Source of the DNA: Pseudomonas sp. 21
Lineage (GTDB): Bacteria; Pseudomonadota; Gammaproteobacteria; Pseudomonadales; Pseudomonadaceae
Direction: 5' to 3'
DNA: 64,000 nucleotides
NCBI RefSeq assembly: GCF_000955805.1
Contig: NZ_JYOA01000007.1
Span: 93,382 to 157,381, forward strand
Numbering within the stretch: position 1 is the first letter of the stretch; each line of letters opens with the position of its first letter. Of the stretch, positions 52,940-63,752 are shown piece by piece. Under the pieces are notes generated by a model that had not been told where the DNA came from, did no database searches, and worked only from the letters and a program-made list of their open reading frames with translations. The translations under genes and the position numbers were made by a program.

Positions 52940-55159
52940 GTGCCGTCACCGTCCATCCTGCGCCTCGCCCTGCCCTCGCCGCTGCGCCGCCTGTTCGATT
53001 ACCTGCCCCCGCGCGGGGTCGACGTCGCACGCCTGCAGCCCGGCGTGCGCCTGCGCGTCCCCTTCGGCCGTCGCGAGATGGTCGGCGTGCTGGTGGACAA
53101 GGTGGAAAGCTCCGACGTCCCGGCGGACAAGCTGCGCCCGGCGCTGGCCGTGCTCGATCGCGAGCCGCCGATGCCGGCGCACCTGCTGGAGCTGTGCCGC
53201 TGGACGGCGCAGTACTACCAGCACAGCCTGGGCGACACCTTCTCCTGGGCGCTGCCCAACCTGCTGCGCCAGGGCGATCCGGCCGAAGCTCGCCAGCAGC
53301 GTTTCTGGCATGCCGAACCCGGCGCCCGCGAGGAAGACCCGCGCCTGGCCCGCGCACCGCGCCAGCGCGAAACGCTGAAGATCCTCAAGCAGCATCCCCA
53401 CGGTGTCGCCCACGACCTGCTCAGCCAGTTGCAGATCAACAAGGACAGCCTCGACCTGCTGCAGGAAAAGGGGCTGGTCACCCTGGAAGTGCGCGAGCAC
53501 CGCGTGCCGCCGCACCACGGCCCGTGGCTGGCGCAGGCGGAACTGCCGCTGAATGCCGAACAACGCGCCGCCTTCGAGGCCGTGCGCGCCGGTTTCGGCA
53601 GCTTCCACAGCTTCCTCCTGGCCGGCGTCACCGGCAGCGGCAAGACCGAGGTCTACCTGCAACTGATCCGCGAAACCCTGGAGGCCGGCAAGCAGGCGCT
53701 GGTATTGATCCCCGAGATCAACCTCGGCCCGCAGACCCTGAGCCGCTTCGAACGGCGCTTCAACGCGCGCATCGCCCTGCTGCATTCGGCGCTGACCGAC
53801 CGCGAGCGCCTCGACGCCTGGCTGGCGGCCCGCGATGGCGAGGCGGACATCATCATCGGCACCCGCTCGGCACTGTTCACCCCGCTGAAGAATCCGGGGC
53901 TGATCATCATCGACGAGGAGCACGACGCTTCCTATAAACAGCAGGAAGGCCTGCGCTACCACGCCCGCGACCTGGCCATGGTGCGCGCGCGGCTGGAGAA
54001 CGTGCCGATCCTGCTGGGCTCCGCCACGCCGGCGCTGGAAAGCCTGCACAACGCCCAGAGCGGCCGCTACGGCCTGCTGCGCCTGACCCAGCGGGCCGGC
54101 GGCGCGCACCAGCCCAAGTTCCACCGCCTGGACGTGAAGAGCCTGCCGCTGGATTCGGGCATCTCCATGCCGCTGCAGCGTTCGATCAAGGAAACCCTGG
54201 CCGCCGGCCAGCAGGTGCTGGTCTACCTGAACCGCCGCGGCTTCGCCCCGACCCTGCTGTGCCACGACTGCGGCTGGATCAGCCAGTGCCCGCGCTGCGA
54301 TGCGCGCATGACGGTGCACCAGGGCAGCGGCGAACTGCGCTGTCACCACTGCGACCACCGCGAGCGACCGCCGCGCAATTGCCCGAAATGCGGCACCGTG
54401 GACCTGCGCCCGGTCGGCGCCGGCACCGAGCGCGCCGAGGAGCGCCTACGCATCCTCTTCCCGGACTACCCGGTGCTGCGCATCGACCGCGACAGCACCT
54501 CGCGCAAGCACGCCATGCGCGACCTGTTCGCCACCATCAACAAGGGCGAGCCGTGCATCCTGGTGGGCACGCAGATGCTCGCCAAGGGGCACCACTTCCC
54601 GCGGGTCACCCTGGTGGCGATCCTCGACGCCGATGGCGGGCTGTTCTCCGCCGACTTCCGTGCCAGCGAGCGCATGGCCCAGCAGATCGTCCAGGTCGCC
54701 GGCCGCGCCGGGCGCGCCGAGGAACCGGGCCGCGTGCTGATCCAGACCCATCTGGCCGACCACCCGCTGCTGGTACAACTCACCGAGCAGGGTTACTTCG
54801 CCTTCGCCGAGCAGGCCCTCACCGAGCGCCGCTCCGCCGGTCTGCCGCCCTTCTCGCACCTGGCGCTGCTACGCGCCGAGGCGCACAAGCCGGGGCAGGC
54901 CGAAGGTTTCCTCGACGAAGCCTGCGCCGAGGCCGAGCGCCTGCAGGCCACCCTCGGCCACGACGTCGACCTCCTCGGCCCGGTGCCGGCGCCCATGGAA
55001 CGCCGCGCCGGCCGCTACCGCGCGCAACTGCTGCTGATGAGCACCGCCCGCGCACCACTGCACCGTCTTCTCACCCCATGGCTGCAAACGCTCGAGGGCA
55101 TGCCCAGCGGGCGCCAGGTACGCTGGTCGCTGGATGTCGACCCGATCGATCTGTTCTGA
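52940..55159 (+). CDS. priA: Primosomal replication restart helicase PriA
   Basis: A 739-residue DNA helicase that reloads DnaB at stalled forks. The N-terminal DNA-binding domain (RLALPSPLRRLFDYLPPRG) leads to Walker A VTGSGKTEVYLQL (~ residue 235), the DEAH box IIIDEEHDASYKQ and TRSALFTPL. The zinc region CHDCGWISQCPRCD...CHHCDHRERPPRNCPKC has eight cysteines. Then GTQMLAKGHHFP and VAGRAGRAEEPGRVLIQT. GTG at 52940 with GGAA upstream is preferred and gives the expected ~739 aa; ATG 52898 would add 14 non-conserved residues. Confidence 0.95.
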   Translation: MPSPSILRLALPSPLRRLFDYLPPRGVDVARLQPGVRLRVPFGRREMVGVLVDKVESSDVPADKLRPALAVLDREPPMPAHLLELCRWTAQYYQHSLGDTFSWALPNLLRQGDPAEARQQRFWHAEPGAREEDPRLARAPRQRETLKILKQHPHGVAHDLLSQLQINKDSLDLLQEKGLVTLEVREHRVPPHHGPWLAQAELPLNAEQRAAFEAVRAGFGSFHSFLLAGVTGSGKTEVYLQLIRETLEAGKQALVLIPEINLGPQTLSRFERRFNARIALLHSALTDRERLDAWLAARDGEADIIIGTRSALFTPLKNPGLIIIDEEHDASYKQQEGLRYHARDLAMVRARLENVPILLGSATPALESLHNAQSGRYGLLRLTQRAGGAHQPKFHRLDVKSLPLDSGISMPLQRSIKETLAAGQQVLVYLNRRGFAPTLLCHDCGWISQCPRCDARMTVHQGSGELRCHHCDHRERPPRNCPKCGTVDLRPVGAGTERAEERLRILFPDYPVLRIDRDSTSRKHAMRDLFATINKGEPCILVGTQMLAKGHHFPRVTLVAILDADGGLFSADFRASERMAQQIVQVAGRAGRAEEPGRVLIQTHLADHPLLVQLTEQGYFAFAEQALTERRSAGLPPFSHLALLRAEAHKPGQAEGFLDEACAEAERLQATLGHDVDLLGPVPAPMERRAGRYRAQLLLMSTARAPLHRLLTPWLQTLEGMPSGRQVRWSLDVDPIDLF

Positions 55160-55301
55160 CGACCTTCTTTTATTCCCAAGAACCCGTCCGCCGCGCCGGA
55201 ACCGTCCTACATTGACTTCCATCAGCCGCGACGGACGGCGCAGCGGCGAGACTGAACTCGGAGCGCTCCGCGGTTGGCAAGCCATGCCCAGCCACGGATA
55301 A

Positions 55302-57104
<1,803 letters not shown>

Positions 57105-57110
57105 GCACCC

Positions 57111-57923
57111 ATGGCGAAGAAGAAACCCGCTCCCAAGCGCGGCGCCAGCCGCTACCAGGCCCCGGCCAAGAAGACGTCGGTCCCCGGCTGGGTCTGGCTG
57201 GTCGCCGGCCTGGCCATCGGCGGCTTCATCATGTTCCTGATGAAGCTGGAGCCGGGTCGCAACGACGTCAAACGCGAGAAGCCGGAGGCGCCCAAGACCG
57301 TGGTCGGCTCCAGCAAGCCCTCCGGCACCGTGCAGCCGCAACAGCCGGCCGCCCCCACCGGGGTCAAGCCCAAGTACGACTTCTACACCCTGCTGCCGGG
57401 CTCGGAAGTCGCCGTGCCGCCAGAGGCCGTGCCACCGCCGGCCAAGCCACAGCCGCCGGCGACCGTGGTCGCGACCAAGGAAGAAGCCGAGAAGATCGAC
57501 ACCCAGCGCGCCCTGGCGGCGCTGAGCGGGCAGAATCCGCCGCCACCGGCGGTGGTCAAGCCGGCAACGCCCGCCACGCCGCCCGCGACCCAGGTCGCCA
57601 GCGCGCAGAAGCAGGCATTGCCGCAGGCTCCGGCCAGCGATACGGCGCCAGCCAAGCCGACACCGCCGCCGGCCGTCGCCGCCACGCAGTACTACCTGCA
57701 GGCCGGCTCGTTCCGTAAGCAGACCGACGCCGACCACCTGCGCGCGCAGATCATCATGATGGGCCAGAACGCCCGCGTGGAGTCCGGCACGGTGCGCGAC
57801 GAAACCTGGTACCGCGTCATGGTCGGCCCCTACGGCGACCGCGCCAAGGCCTCCGCCGCGCAGAAGCAACTGGCCGGCAACGGCTTCAGCAACCTGCTGT
57901 TACAGCAGCGCCAGACCCGCTGA
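57111..57923 (+). CDS. SPOR-domain cell-division-type protein (FtsN-like)
   Basis: A 270-residue bitopic membrane protein. Residues 1-22 are basic (KKKPAPKRGASRYQAPAKK). A single membrane helix (GWVWLVAGLAIGGFIMFLMKL, ~27-47) follows, then a long periplasmic Pro/Ala/Lys-rich linker. The C-terminal SPOR domain (~192-265: TQYYLQAGSFRKQTDADHLRAQIIMMGQNARVES...WYRVMVGPYGDRAKASAAQKQL) binds denuded septal peptidoglycan. The layout is that of FtsN, but the FtsA-binding and essential stretches cannot be judged here. Co-transcribed with argS. Confidence 0.88.
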   Translation: MAKKKPAPKRGASRYQAPAKKTSVPGWVWLVAGLAIGGFIMFLMKLEPGRNDVKREKPEAPKTVVGSSKPSGTVQPQQPAAPTGVKPKYDFYTLLPGSEVAVPPEAVPPPAKPQPPATVVATKEEAEKIDTQRALAALSGQNPPPPAVVKPATPATPPATQVASAQKQALPQAPASDTAPAKPTPPPAVAATQYYLQAGSFRKQTDADHLRAQIIMMGQNARVESGTVRDETWYRVMVGPYGDRAKASAAQKQLAGNGFSNLLLQQRQTR

Positions 57924-57931
57924 TTCCAAGG

Positions 57932-57981
57932 CCTGCACCGACGAGTGGCGCGCGAAATGCGCGTTGCTCGTCCGGTGCAGG
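57932..57981 (+). terminator. Long imperfect hairpin between the SPOR gene and hslV
   Basis: CCTGCACCG-ACGAG (57932-57945) pairs with CTCGTCCGGTGCAGG (57967-57981) with one bulged base; the inside holds GCGC repeats. No T-run follows. It may end the argS-SPOR transcript. Confidence 0.5.
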
Positions 57982-57982
57982 A

Positions 57983-58011
57983 CTTGAACCCCGCCTTCCT
58001 AGTCCCCATCT
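57983..58011 (+). promoter_or_regulatory. Sigma-32 heat-shock promoter of hslVU
   Basis: CTTGAA (57983-57988), 15-nt spacer, CCCCATCT (58004-58011) match the sigma-32 consensus CTTGAAA-N11-16-CCCATNT almost exactly. Transcription should begin near 58018, giving a ~40-nt leader before the hslV start. Confidence 0.85.
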
Positions 58012-58057
58012 GACTCTGCATTCGGGCACATCGCCCCGCTAGTGTGGAGTAAGACCC

Positions 58058-58594
58058 TTGACCACCATCGTATCTGTCCGCCGTAACGGCAAAGTCGTCA
58101 TGGGCGGCGACGGCCAGGTTTCCCTGGGCAACACCGTGATGAAAGGCAACGCGAAGAAAGTCCGTCGCCTGTACCACGGTGAAGTACTGGCCGGCTTCGC
58201 CGGCGCCACCGCCGATGCCTTCACCCTCTTCGAACGCTTCGAGCAGCAGCTGGAAAAACACCAGGGCCACCTGGTGCGCGCCGCTGTCGAGCTGGCCAAG
58301 GACTGGCGTACCGACCGCTCCCTGAGCCGCCTGGAAGCCATGCTGGCCGTGGCCAACAAGGACGCATCCCTGATCATCACCGGCAACGGTGACGTGGTCG
58401 AACCCGAGCACGGCCTGATCGCCATGGGTTCGGGCGGCGGCTTCGCCCAGGCGGCCGCCATGGCGCTGCTGCAGAAAGGCAGCGACGAGATGAGCGCCCG
58501 CGAAATCGCCGAGACCGCCCTGAACATCGCCGGCTCGATCTGCGTGTTCACCAACCAGAACCTGACCCTTGAGGAGCTCGACAGCGCCGTCTGA
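58058..58594 (+). CDS. hslV: ATP-dependent protease peptidase subunit HslV
   Basis: A 178-residue proteasome-like peptidase forming a dodecamer that HslU feeds. The start is TTG at 58058 (GGAG lies 9 nt upstream). After removal of Met the first residue is Thr ([25 protein letters not shown]), the catalytic N-terminal nucleophile. [31 protein letters not shown] is diagnostic. It is followed after 28 bp by hslU. The TTG start is a mild curb on translation. Confidence 0.96.
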   Translation: MTTIVSVRRNGKVVMGGDGQVSLGNTVMKGNAKKVRRLYHGEVLAGFAGATADAFTLFERFEQQLEKHQGHLVRAAVELAKDWRTDRSLSRLEAMLAVANKDASLIITGNGDVVEPEHGLIAMGSGGGFAQAAAMALLQKGSDEMSAREIAETALNIAGSICVFTNQNLTLEELDSAV

Positions 58595-58622
58595 GCGCTG
58601 TCGTTCCGGAGTAGCCCGTCAA

Positions 58623-59963
58623 ATGTCCATGACTCCCCGCGAGATCGTCCACGAACTCAACCGCCACATCATCGGCCAGGACGACGCCAAGCGCGCCGTC
58701 GCCATCGCCCTGCGCAACCGCTGGCGGCGCATGCAGCTGCCGGCCGAACTGCGCGCCGAGGTGACGCCCAAGAACATCCTGATGATCGGCCCGACCGGCG
58801 TCGGCAAGACCGAGATCGCCCGCCGCCTGGCCAAGCTGGCCAACGCGCCGTTCATCAAGGTGGAAGCGACCAAGTTCACCGAAGTCGGCTACGTCGGCCG
58901 TGACGTCGAGTCGATCATCCGCGATCTCGCCGATGCCGCGATCAAGATGCTCCGCGAACAGGAAGTGCAGAAGGTCAAGTACCGCGCCGAGGACGCTGCC
59001 GAAGAGCGCATCCTCGACGCCCTGCTGCCGCCGGCGCGCACCACCGGCTTCGGCGACGAGCCGGCACGCGAGGACTCCAACACCCGCCAGCTGTTCCGCA
59101 AGCGCCTGCGCGAAGGCCAGCTGGACGACAAGGAAATCGACATCGAGGTCGCCGACATCCCCTCGGGCGTGGAAATCATGGCCCCGCCCGGCATGGAGGA
59201 GATGACCAACCAGCTGCAGAGCCTCTTCTCCAACATGGGCAAGGGCAAGCGCAAGTCCCGCAAGCTGAAGGTCGCCGAGGCGATGAAGCTGATCCGCGAC
59301 GAGGAAGCCCAGCGCCTGGTCAACGAAGAAGACCTCAAGGCCCGCGCCCTGGAAGCGGTCGAGCAGAACGGCATCGTCTTCATCGACGAGATCGACAAGA
59401 TCGCCAAGCGCGGCAACGTCGGCGGCGCCGATGTGTCCCGCGAAGGCGTACAGCGCGACCTGCTGCCGCTGATCGAGGGCTGCACCGTGAACACCAAGCT
59501 GGGCATGGTGAAGACCGACCACATCCTGTTCATCGCCTCGGGCGCGTTCCACCTGTCCAAGCCCAGCGACCTGGTGCCGGAACTGCAGGGCCGCCTGCCG
59601 ATCCGCGTCGAGCTGAAAGCCCTGAGCCCGAGCGACTTCGAGCGTATCCTCAGCGAGCCGCACGCTTCGCTGACCGAGCAGTACACCGCGCTGCTGAAGA
59701 CCGAAGGGCTGGACATCGAGTTCGCCGCCGACGGTATCAAGCGCCTCGCGGAGATCGCCTTCCAGGTCAACGAGAAGACCGAGAACATCGGTGCCCGTCG
59801 CCTGCATACCCTGCTTGAGCGCCTGCTCGAAGAGGTGTCCTTCGATGCCGCGGACCTGGCCAGCGAGCACAGCGACAAGGCCATCGTGATCGACGCGGCC
59901 TACGTCAATGGCCACCTGGGTGAGCTGGCCCAGGACGAAGACCTGTCGCGCTACATCCTGTAA
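58623..59963 (+). CDS. hslU: ATPase subunit HslU
   Basis: A 446-residue AAA+ unfoldase, the partner of HslV in the heat-shock protease. [33 protein letters not shown] is the N-terminal signature. Walker [18 protein letters not shown] (residue ~55), the intermediate domain (~110-240), Walker [13 protein letters not shown] (~255) and the sensor [10 protein letters not shown] follow. The C-terminal GLU-type tail ends [12 protein letters not shown], which inserts into HslV. ATG 58623 is used. It ends before a terminator at 59984. Confidence 0.97.
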   Translation: MSMTPREIVHELNRHIIGQDDAKRAVAIALRNRWRRMQLPAELRAEVTPKNILMIGPTGVGKTEIARRLAKLANAPFIKVEATKFTEVGYVGRDVESIIRDLADAAIKMLREQEVQKVKYRAEDAAEERILDALLPPARTTGFGDEPAREDSNTRQLFRKRLREGQLDDKEIDIEVADIPSGVEIMAPPGMEEMTNQLQSLFSNMGKGKRKSRKLKVAEAMKLIRDEEAQRLVNEEDLKARALEAVEQNGIVFIDEIDKIAKRGNVGGADVSREGVQRDLLPLIEGCTVNTKLGMVKTDHILFIASGAFHLSKPSDLVPELQGRLPIRVELKALSPSDFERILSEPHASLTEQYTALLKTEGLDIEFAADGIKRLAEIAFQVNEKTENIGARRLHTLLERLLEEVSFDAADLASEHSDKAIVIDAAYVNGHLGELAQDEDLSRYIL

Positions 59964-59983
59964 GCGGATCACTGCGACAGCGA

Positions 59984-60012
59984 CGGGGCGCCTCAGGGCG
60001 CCCCGTTGGTTT
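59984..60012 (+). terminator. Rho-independent terminator after hslU
   Basis: Perfect 9-bp stem CGGGGCGCC / GGCGCCCCG, TCAG loop, then TTGGTTTT. 20 nt after the hslU stop. Confidence 0.8.
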
Positions 60013-60056
60013 TCCGCCGGCGCTACAATGCCGGTATCGCCGTCCAGGAGCCGTCC

Positions 60057-60428
60057 ATGCGTATCCCAACCGCCATCAAGCTGCACAAGGCCTCGAAGAA
60101 GCTCTCGCTGACCTATGGCGACCAGTCCTACGACCTGCCTGCCGAGTTCCTGCGCGTGCATTCGCCATCGGCGGAAGTCCAGGGCCACGGCAACCCGGTG
60201 CTGCAAGTGGGCAAGCTGAATGTCGCCCTGAGCAACCTGGAGCCGGCCGGGCAGTACGCGCTGAAGCTGACCTTCGACGACGGCCACGACAGCGGCCTGT
60301 TCACCTGGGACTACCTCTATGAGCTGTGCATGCGCCAGGACGAGATGTGGGCCGATTACCTGGCGCAGCTGGAGAAGGCCGGCAAGTCGCGCGACCCGTC
60401 GGAGTCCGTGGTCAAGCTGATGCTGTAG
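60057..60428 (+). CDS. DUF971 protein (gamma-butyrobetaine hydroxylase N-terminal-like)
   Basis: A 123-residue protein. RIPTAIKLHKASKKLSLTYGDQSYDLPAEFLRVHSPSAEVQGHG is the DUF971 start. LEPAGQYALKLTFDDGHDSGLFTWDYLYELCMRQDEMW carries the conserved C-terminal block with the metal-site-like HDSGLFTW. The family is also the N-terminal domain of gamma-butyrobetaine hydroxylases; the free protein has no demonstrated activity. Position fits PAO1 PA5055. ATG 60057 is chosen. Confidence 0.88.
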   Translation: MRIPTAIKLHKASKKLSLTYGDQSYDLPAEFLRVHSPSAEVQGHGNPVLQVGKLNVALSNLEPAGQYALKLTFDDGHDSGLFTWDYLYELCMRQDEMWADYLAQLEKAGKSRDPSESVVKLML

Positions 60429-60437
60429 GTTCCCCTG

Positions 60438-60528
60438 TAGGAGCGAGGGGGACGCCTAGTTCTTGCTCGCGAACCATTCCAACGCCTGCGCTGCCGGAAA
60501 ATTCGTTCGCGAGCAAGCTCGCTCCTAC
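60438..60528. repeat. Variant REP element with insert, upstream of phaC1
   Basis: Left arm 60438-60474 (GTAGGAGCGAGGGGGACGCC..., containing the insert), right arm 60506-60528 intact. Same insert as at 47003-47089, with a C/T difference. Confidence 0.8.
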
Positions 60529-60615
60529 AAAAGCCCCAACGCTGCTCCTACAACTCGTTCGATCTTTCCTCCCCGCCTCCCTCTTCGCACCAACCTTCGT
60601 CGGGCAATCGCTCCA

Positions 60616-60631
60616 GGGCACGCCATTTGCA
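60616..60631 (+). promoter_or_regulatory. Sigma-54 (-24/-12) promoter of phaC1
   Basis: GGGCAC-GCCAT-TTGCA fits the RpoN consensus TGGCAC-N5-TTGCA with only the first base different. It lies ~350 bp before phaC1. Nitrogen-related RpoN control of pha genes is known in P. aeruginosa; here it is inferred from sequence. Confidence 0.75.
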
Positions 60632-60969
60632 ACATTCCCATTGCAGACTGCTGCGTGCAGGGTGATGACCAAGGGTTTGGCGAGATGCCCCCGCTCTAGG
60701 GCGCGTTTTCTAACTTTTCCCGACATACTCCTAGGAGTTGGCCCACGCTGCACCAGCTTGCGCGGCGAAGGAAACTCGGGTAACCAAGGCAGTGCAATGT
60801 ACGGAACTACAGTGCACAAAGCGTGGTTTCCTGACCTTCCAGTGATGCCGCCAAGTAGATGAATCGCGTGGAGCCCTCTCCACGTTCCGCAACCCCGAGA
60901 AGTACTTGGCCCTACGTCACGAAAGGTGAGCCCCGCCAGTATGTGTCTCAGGACAATGGAGCGTCGCCG

Positions 60970-62649
60970 ATGACCCAGAAGAACAACAGCGATCTACCCC
61001 AGCAAGCCGCGGAAAACACCCTGAATCTCAGCCCGGTGATCGGCATTCAGGGCAAGGACCTGCTCACCTCTGCCCGCATGGTGCTGCTGCAAGCGGTCAA
61101 GCAGCCGTTCCACAGCGCCAAGCACGTGGCCCATTTCGGCCTCGAACTGAAGAACGTGCTGCTCGGCAAGTCCGACCTCAAGCCCTCGGACGACGACCGC
61201 CGCTTCAACGACCCGGCCTGGAGCCAGAACCCGCTCTACCGCCGCTACCTGCAGACCTACCTGGCCTGGCGCAAGGAGCTGCACACCTGGATCGGCGACA
61301 GCGACCTGTCCAGCCAGGACATCAGCCGCGGGCAGTTCGTCATCAACCTGATGACCGAGGCCATGGCGCCGACCAACACGCTGTCCAACCCGGCAGCGGT
61401 CAAACGCTTCTTCGAGACCGGCGGCAAAAGCCTGCTCGACGGTCTTACCCATCTGGCCAAGGACCTGGTGAACAACGGCGGCATGCCCAGCCAGGTCAAC
61501 ATGGAAGCCTTCGAGGTCGGCAAGAACCTGGCCCTGACCGAAGGCGCGGTGGTGTTCCGCAACGACGTGCTGGAGCTGATCCAGTACAAGCCGATCACCG
61601 AGAGCGTGCATGAGCGCCCGCTGCTGGTGGTGCCGCCGCAGATCAACAAGTTCTACGTCTTCGACCTGTCGCCGGAGAAGAGCCTGGCGCGGTTCTGCCT
61701 GCGCAACCAGGTGCAGACCTTCATCGTCAGCTGGCGCAACCCGACCAAGGCGCAGCGCGAGTGGGGCCTGACCACCTACATCGAGGCGCTGAAAGAGGCC
61801 ATCGACGCGGTCCTGTCCATCACTGGCGCCAAGGACCTGAACATGCTCGGCGCCTGCTCCGGCGGCATCACCAATGTCACCCTGCTCGGCCACTACGCAG
61901 CCCTGGGAGAGAAGAAGGTCCACGCCTTCACCCAGATGGTCAGCGTGCTGGACTTCGAGATGAACACCCAGATCGCCCTGTTCGCCGACGAGAAGACCCT
62001 GGAAGCCGCCAAGCGCCGCTCGTACCAGTCCGGCGTGCTCGAAGGCAAGGACATGGCCAAGGTGTTCGCCTGGATGCGCCCCAACGACCTGATCTGGAAC
62101 TACTGGGTCAACAACTACCTGCTGGGCAACGAGCCGCCGGCCTTCGACATCCTGTTCTGGAACAACGACACCACGCGCCTGCCGGCCGCGCTGCACGGCG
62201 AGCTGGTGGAGATGTTCAAGACCAACCCGCTGACCCGCGCAGGCGCCCTGGAGGTCTCCGGCACGGCCATCGACCTCAAGCAGATCACCTGCGACTTCTA
62301 CTGCGTGGCCGGCCTGTCCGACCACATCACGCCGTGGGAAGCCTGCTACCGCTCCGCGCGCCTGCTGGGCGGCAAGTGTGAATTCATCCTGTCCAACAGC
62401 GGCCACATCCAGAGCATCCTCAACCCGCCAGGCAATCCCAAGGCCCGCTTCATGACCGGCCCTGAACTCTCGGCCGATCCGAAGGCCTGGCAGGAAAACG
62501 CCAGCAAGCACGCCGATTCCTGGTGGCTGCACTGGCAGAACTGGCTCGCCGAGCGCTCGGGCAAGACGCGCAAGGCACCGACCGCCCTGGGCAACAAGGC
62601 CCACCCGGCCGGCGAAGCCGCCCCTGGAACCTACGTACACGAACGATGA
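60970..62649 (+). CDS. phaC1: Class II poly(3-hydroxyalkanoate) synthase PhaC1
   Basis: A 559-residue enzyme polymerising medium-chain (R)-3-hydroxyacyl-CoA into PHA granules. MTQKNNSDLPQQAAENTLNLSPVIGI is the N-terminus. The lipase-like box GACSGG places the nucleophile at Cys296; Asp451 (in VAGLSDHITPWEACY) and His479 (in SNSGHIQSI) complete the triad, exactly as in class II synthases. Length matches PhaC1 of P. aeruginosa (559 aa). The start at 60970 has GGAG upstream. AAGAACAA (60979-60986), inside codons 4-6, fits the Crc/Hfq motif AANAANAA. It overlaps the following phaZ ATG by ATGA. Confidence 0.97.
   Translation: MTQKNNSDLPQQAAENTLNLSPVIGIQGKDLLTSARMVLLQAVKQPFHSAKHVAHFGLELKNVLLGKSDLKPSDDDRRFNDPAWSQNPLYRRYLQTYLAWRKELHTWIGDSDLSSQDISRGQFVINLMTEAMAPTNTLSNPAAVKRFFETGGKSLLDGLTHLAKDLVNNGGMPSQVNMEAFEVGKNLALTEGAVVFRNDVLELIQYKPITESVHERPLLVVPPQINKFYVFDLSPEKSLARFCLRNQVQTFIVSWRNPTKAQREWGLTTYIEALKEAIDAVLSITGAKDLNMLGACSGGITNVTLLGHYAALGEKKVHAFTQMVSVLDFEMNTQIALFADEKTLEAAKRRSYQSGVLEGKDMAKVFAWMRPNDLIWNYWVNNYLLGNEPPAFDILFWNNDTTRLPAALHGELVEMFKTNPLTRAGALEVSGTAIDLKQITCDFYCVAGLSDHITPWEACYRSARLLGGKCEFILSNSGHIQSILNPPGNPKARFMTGPELSADPKAWQENASKHADSWWLHWQNWLAERSGKTRKAPTALGNKAHPAGEAAPGTYVHER
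60979..60986 (+). promoter_or_regulatory. Crc/Hfq-type translational repression motif at the phaC1 start
   Basis: AAGAACAA fits AANAANAA and overlaps codons 4-6, where Hfq-Crc could block ribosomes. Crc control of phaC1 translation is known in P. putida; conservation here is by motif only. Confidence 0.5.
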
Positions 62650-63650
62650 AAACAGAACTCCTCCCGCAAGCCGGCGCCGTGGACGACGCCATCACCCCAG
62701 AATCGTCGCCGGCCGTGGAAGTGGCCGCGCCGACGAGCCGGCGCGCACGCAGCAAACGCAGCGACGAGGAGATCCTGCCGAGCAAGGCGCCGACGGCGCA
62801 GCCCTTCGAGTTCCGCACCATCGAGCTCGACGGGCAGACCATCCGCACCGCCGTGCGTCCGGGCAAGCGGCACATGACACCGTTGCTGATCTTCAACGGC
62901 ATCGGCGCCAACCTGGAGCTGGTCTTCCCCTTCGTCGCCGCGCTGGACCCGGACCTGGAGGTGATCGCCTTCGATGTCCCCGGCGTCGGCGGCTCGTCCA
63001 CGCCCAGCACGCCATACCGCTTCCCCGGCCTGGCGAAGCTGGCCGCGCGGATGCTCGACTACCTGGACTACGGCCAGGTGACGGCAATCGGCGTGTCCTG
63101 GGGTGGCGCCCTGGCGCAGCAGTTCGCCCATGACTACCCCGAGCGCTGCAAGAAGCTGATCCTCGCCGCCACCGCCGCCGGTGCAGTGATGGTGCCGGGC
63201 AAGCCGGCGGTGCTCTGGCGCATGGCCAGCCCGCGCCGCTACATCCAGCCCTCCTACGGCGTGCACATCGCTCCGGACATCTACGGCGGCGCCTTCCGCC
63301 GCGATCCGAAGCTGGCCATGGCCTTTGCCAGCAAGGTGCGTTCGTCCGGCAAGATGGGCTACTACTGGCAGCTGTTCGCCGGCCTTGGCTGGACCAGCAT
63401 CCACTGGCTGCACAAGATCCGTCAGCCGACGCTGATCCTCGCCGGCGACGACGATCCGATCATCCCGCTGATCAACATGCGCATGATCGCCTGGCGCATC
63501 CCCAACTCCGAGTTGCACGTGATCGACGACGGCCACCTGTTCCTGGTGACCCGCGCGGAAACCGTGGCTCCGATCATCATGAAATTCCTCCAGGAGGAAC
63601 GGCAGCGCGCGATCATCCACCCCCGGCCTTTCGCTCCGAAAGCCAGCTGA
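62646..63650 (+). CDS. phaZ: Intracellular PHA depolymerase PhaZ, N-terminally extended
   Basis: A 334-residue alpha/beta hydrolase that mobilises intracellular PHA granules. From residue ~52 it follows known PhaZ: PFEFRTIELDGQTIRTAVRPGKRHMTPLLIFNGIGANLELVFPFV. The nucleophile is GVSWGGALAQQ (Ser ~151), with the acid in LAGDDDPIIP and His in DDGHLF. The first ~49 residues (PQAGAVDDAITPESSPAVEVAAPTSRRARSKRSDEE) are low-complexity and absent from the usual ~285-aa PhaZ. The ATG at 62646 overlaps the phaC1 stop (ATGA). A shorter product would need a non-ATG start near 62780. Confidence 0.92.
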   Translation: MKTELLPQAGAVDDAITPESSPAVEVAAPTSRRARSKRSDEEILPSKAPTAQPFEFRTIELDGQTIRTAVRPGKRHMTPLLIFNGIGANLELVFPFVAALDPDLEVIAFDVPGVGGSSTPSTPYRFPGLAKLAARMLDYLDYGQVTAIGVSWGGALAQQFAHDYPERCKKLILAATAAGAVMVPGKPAVLWRMASPRRYIQPSYGVHIAPDIYGGAFRRDPKLAMAFASKVRSSGKMGYYWQLFAGLGWTSIHWLHKIRQPTLILAGDDDPIIPLINMRMIAWRIPNSELHVIDDGHLFLVTRAETVAPIIMKFLQEERQRAIIHPRPFAPKAS

Positions 63651-63752
63651 GTCCAGCCCAAGCATCACAGCTTCGTCATGGTTCGAGGTCATCCTGCCTT
63701 GACTGATCGCTGCGCAGGCACTTTTTTTAAGGAGCCGAACAACAAACAGGCG

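Larger units (their letters stand above)
60429..60969. other. Long upstream region of phaC1
   Basis: 541 nt with no credible gene. It holds the variant REP (60438-60528), the sigma-54 promoter (60616-60631), and a leader of about 325 nt before phaC1 containing several AT-rich tracts and a CACTGGAAGG-type segment. Such length leaves room for PHA-specific activators. Confidence 0.6.
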
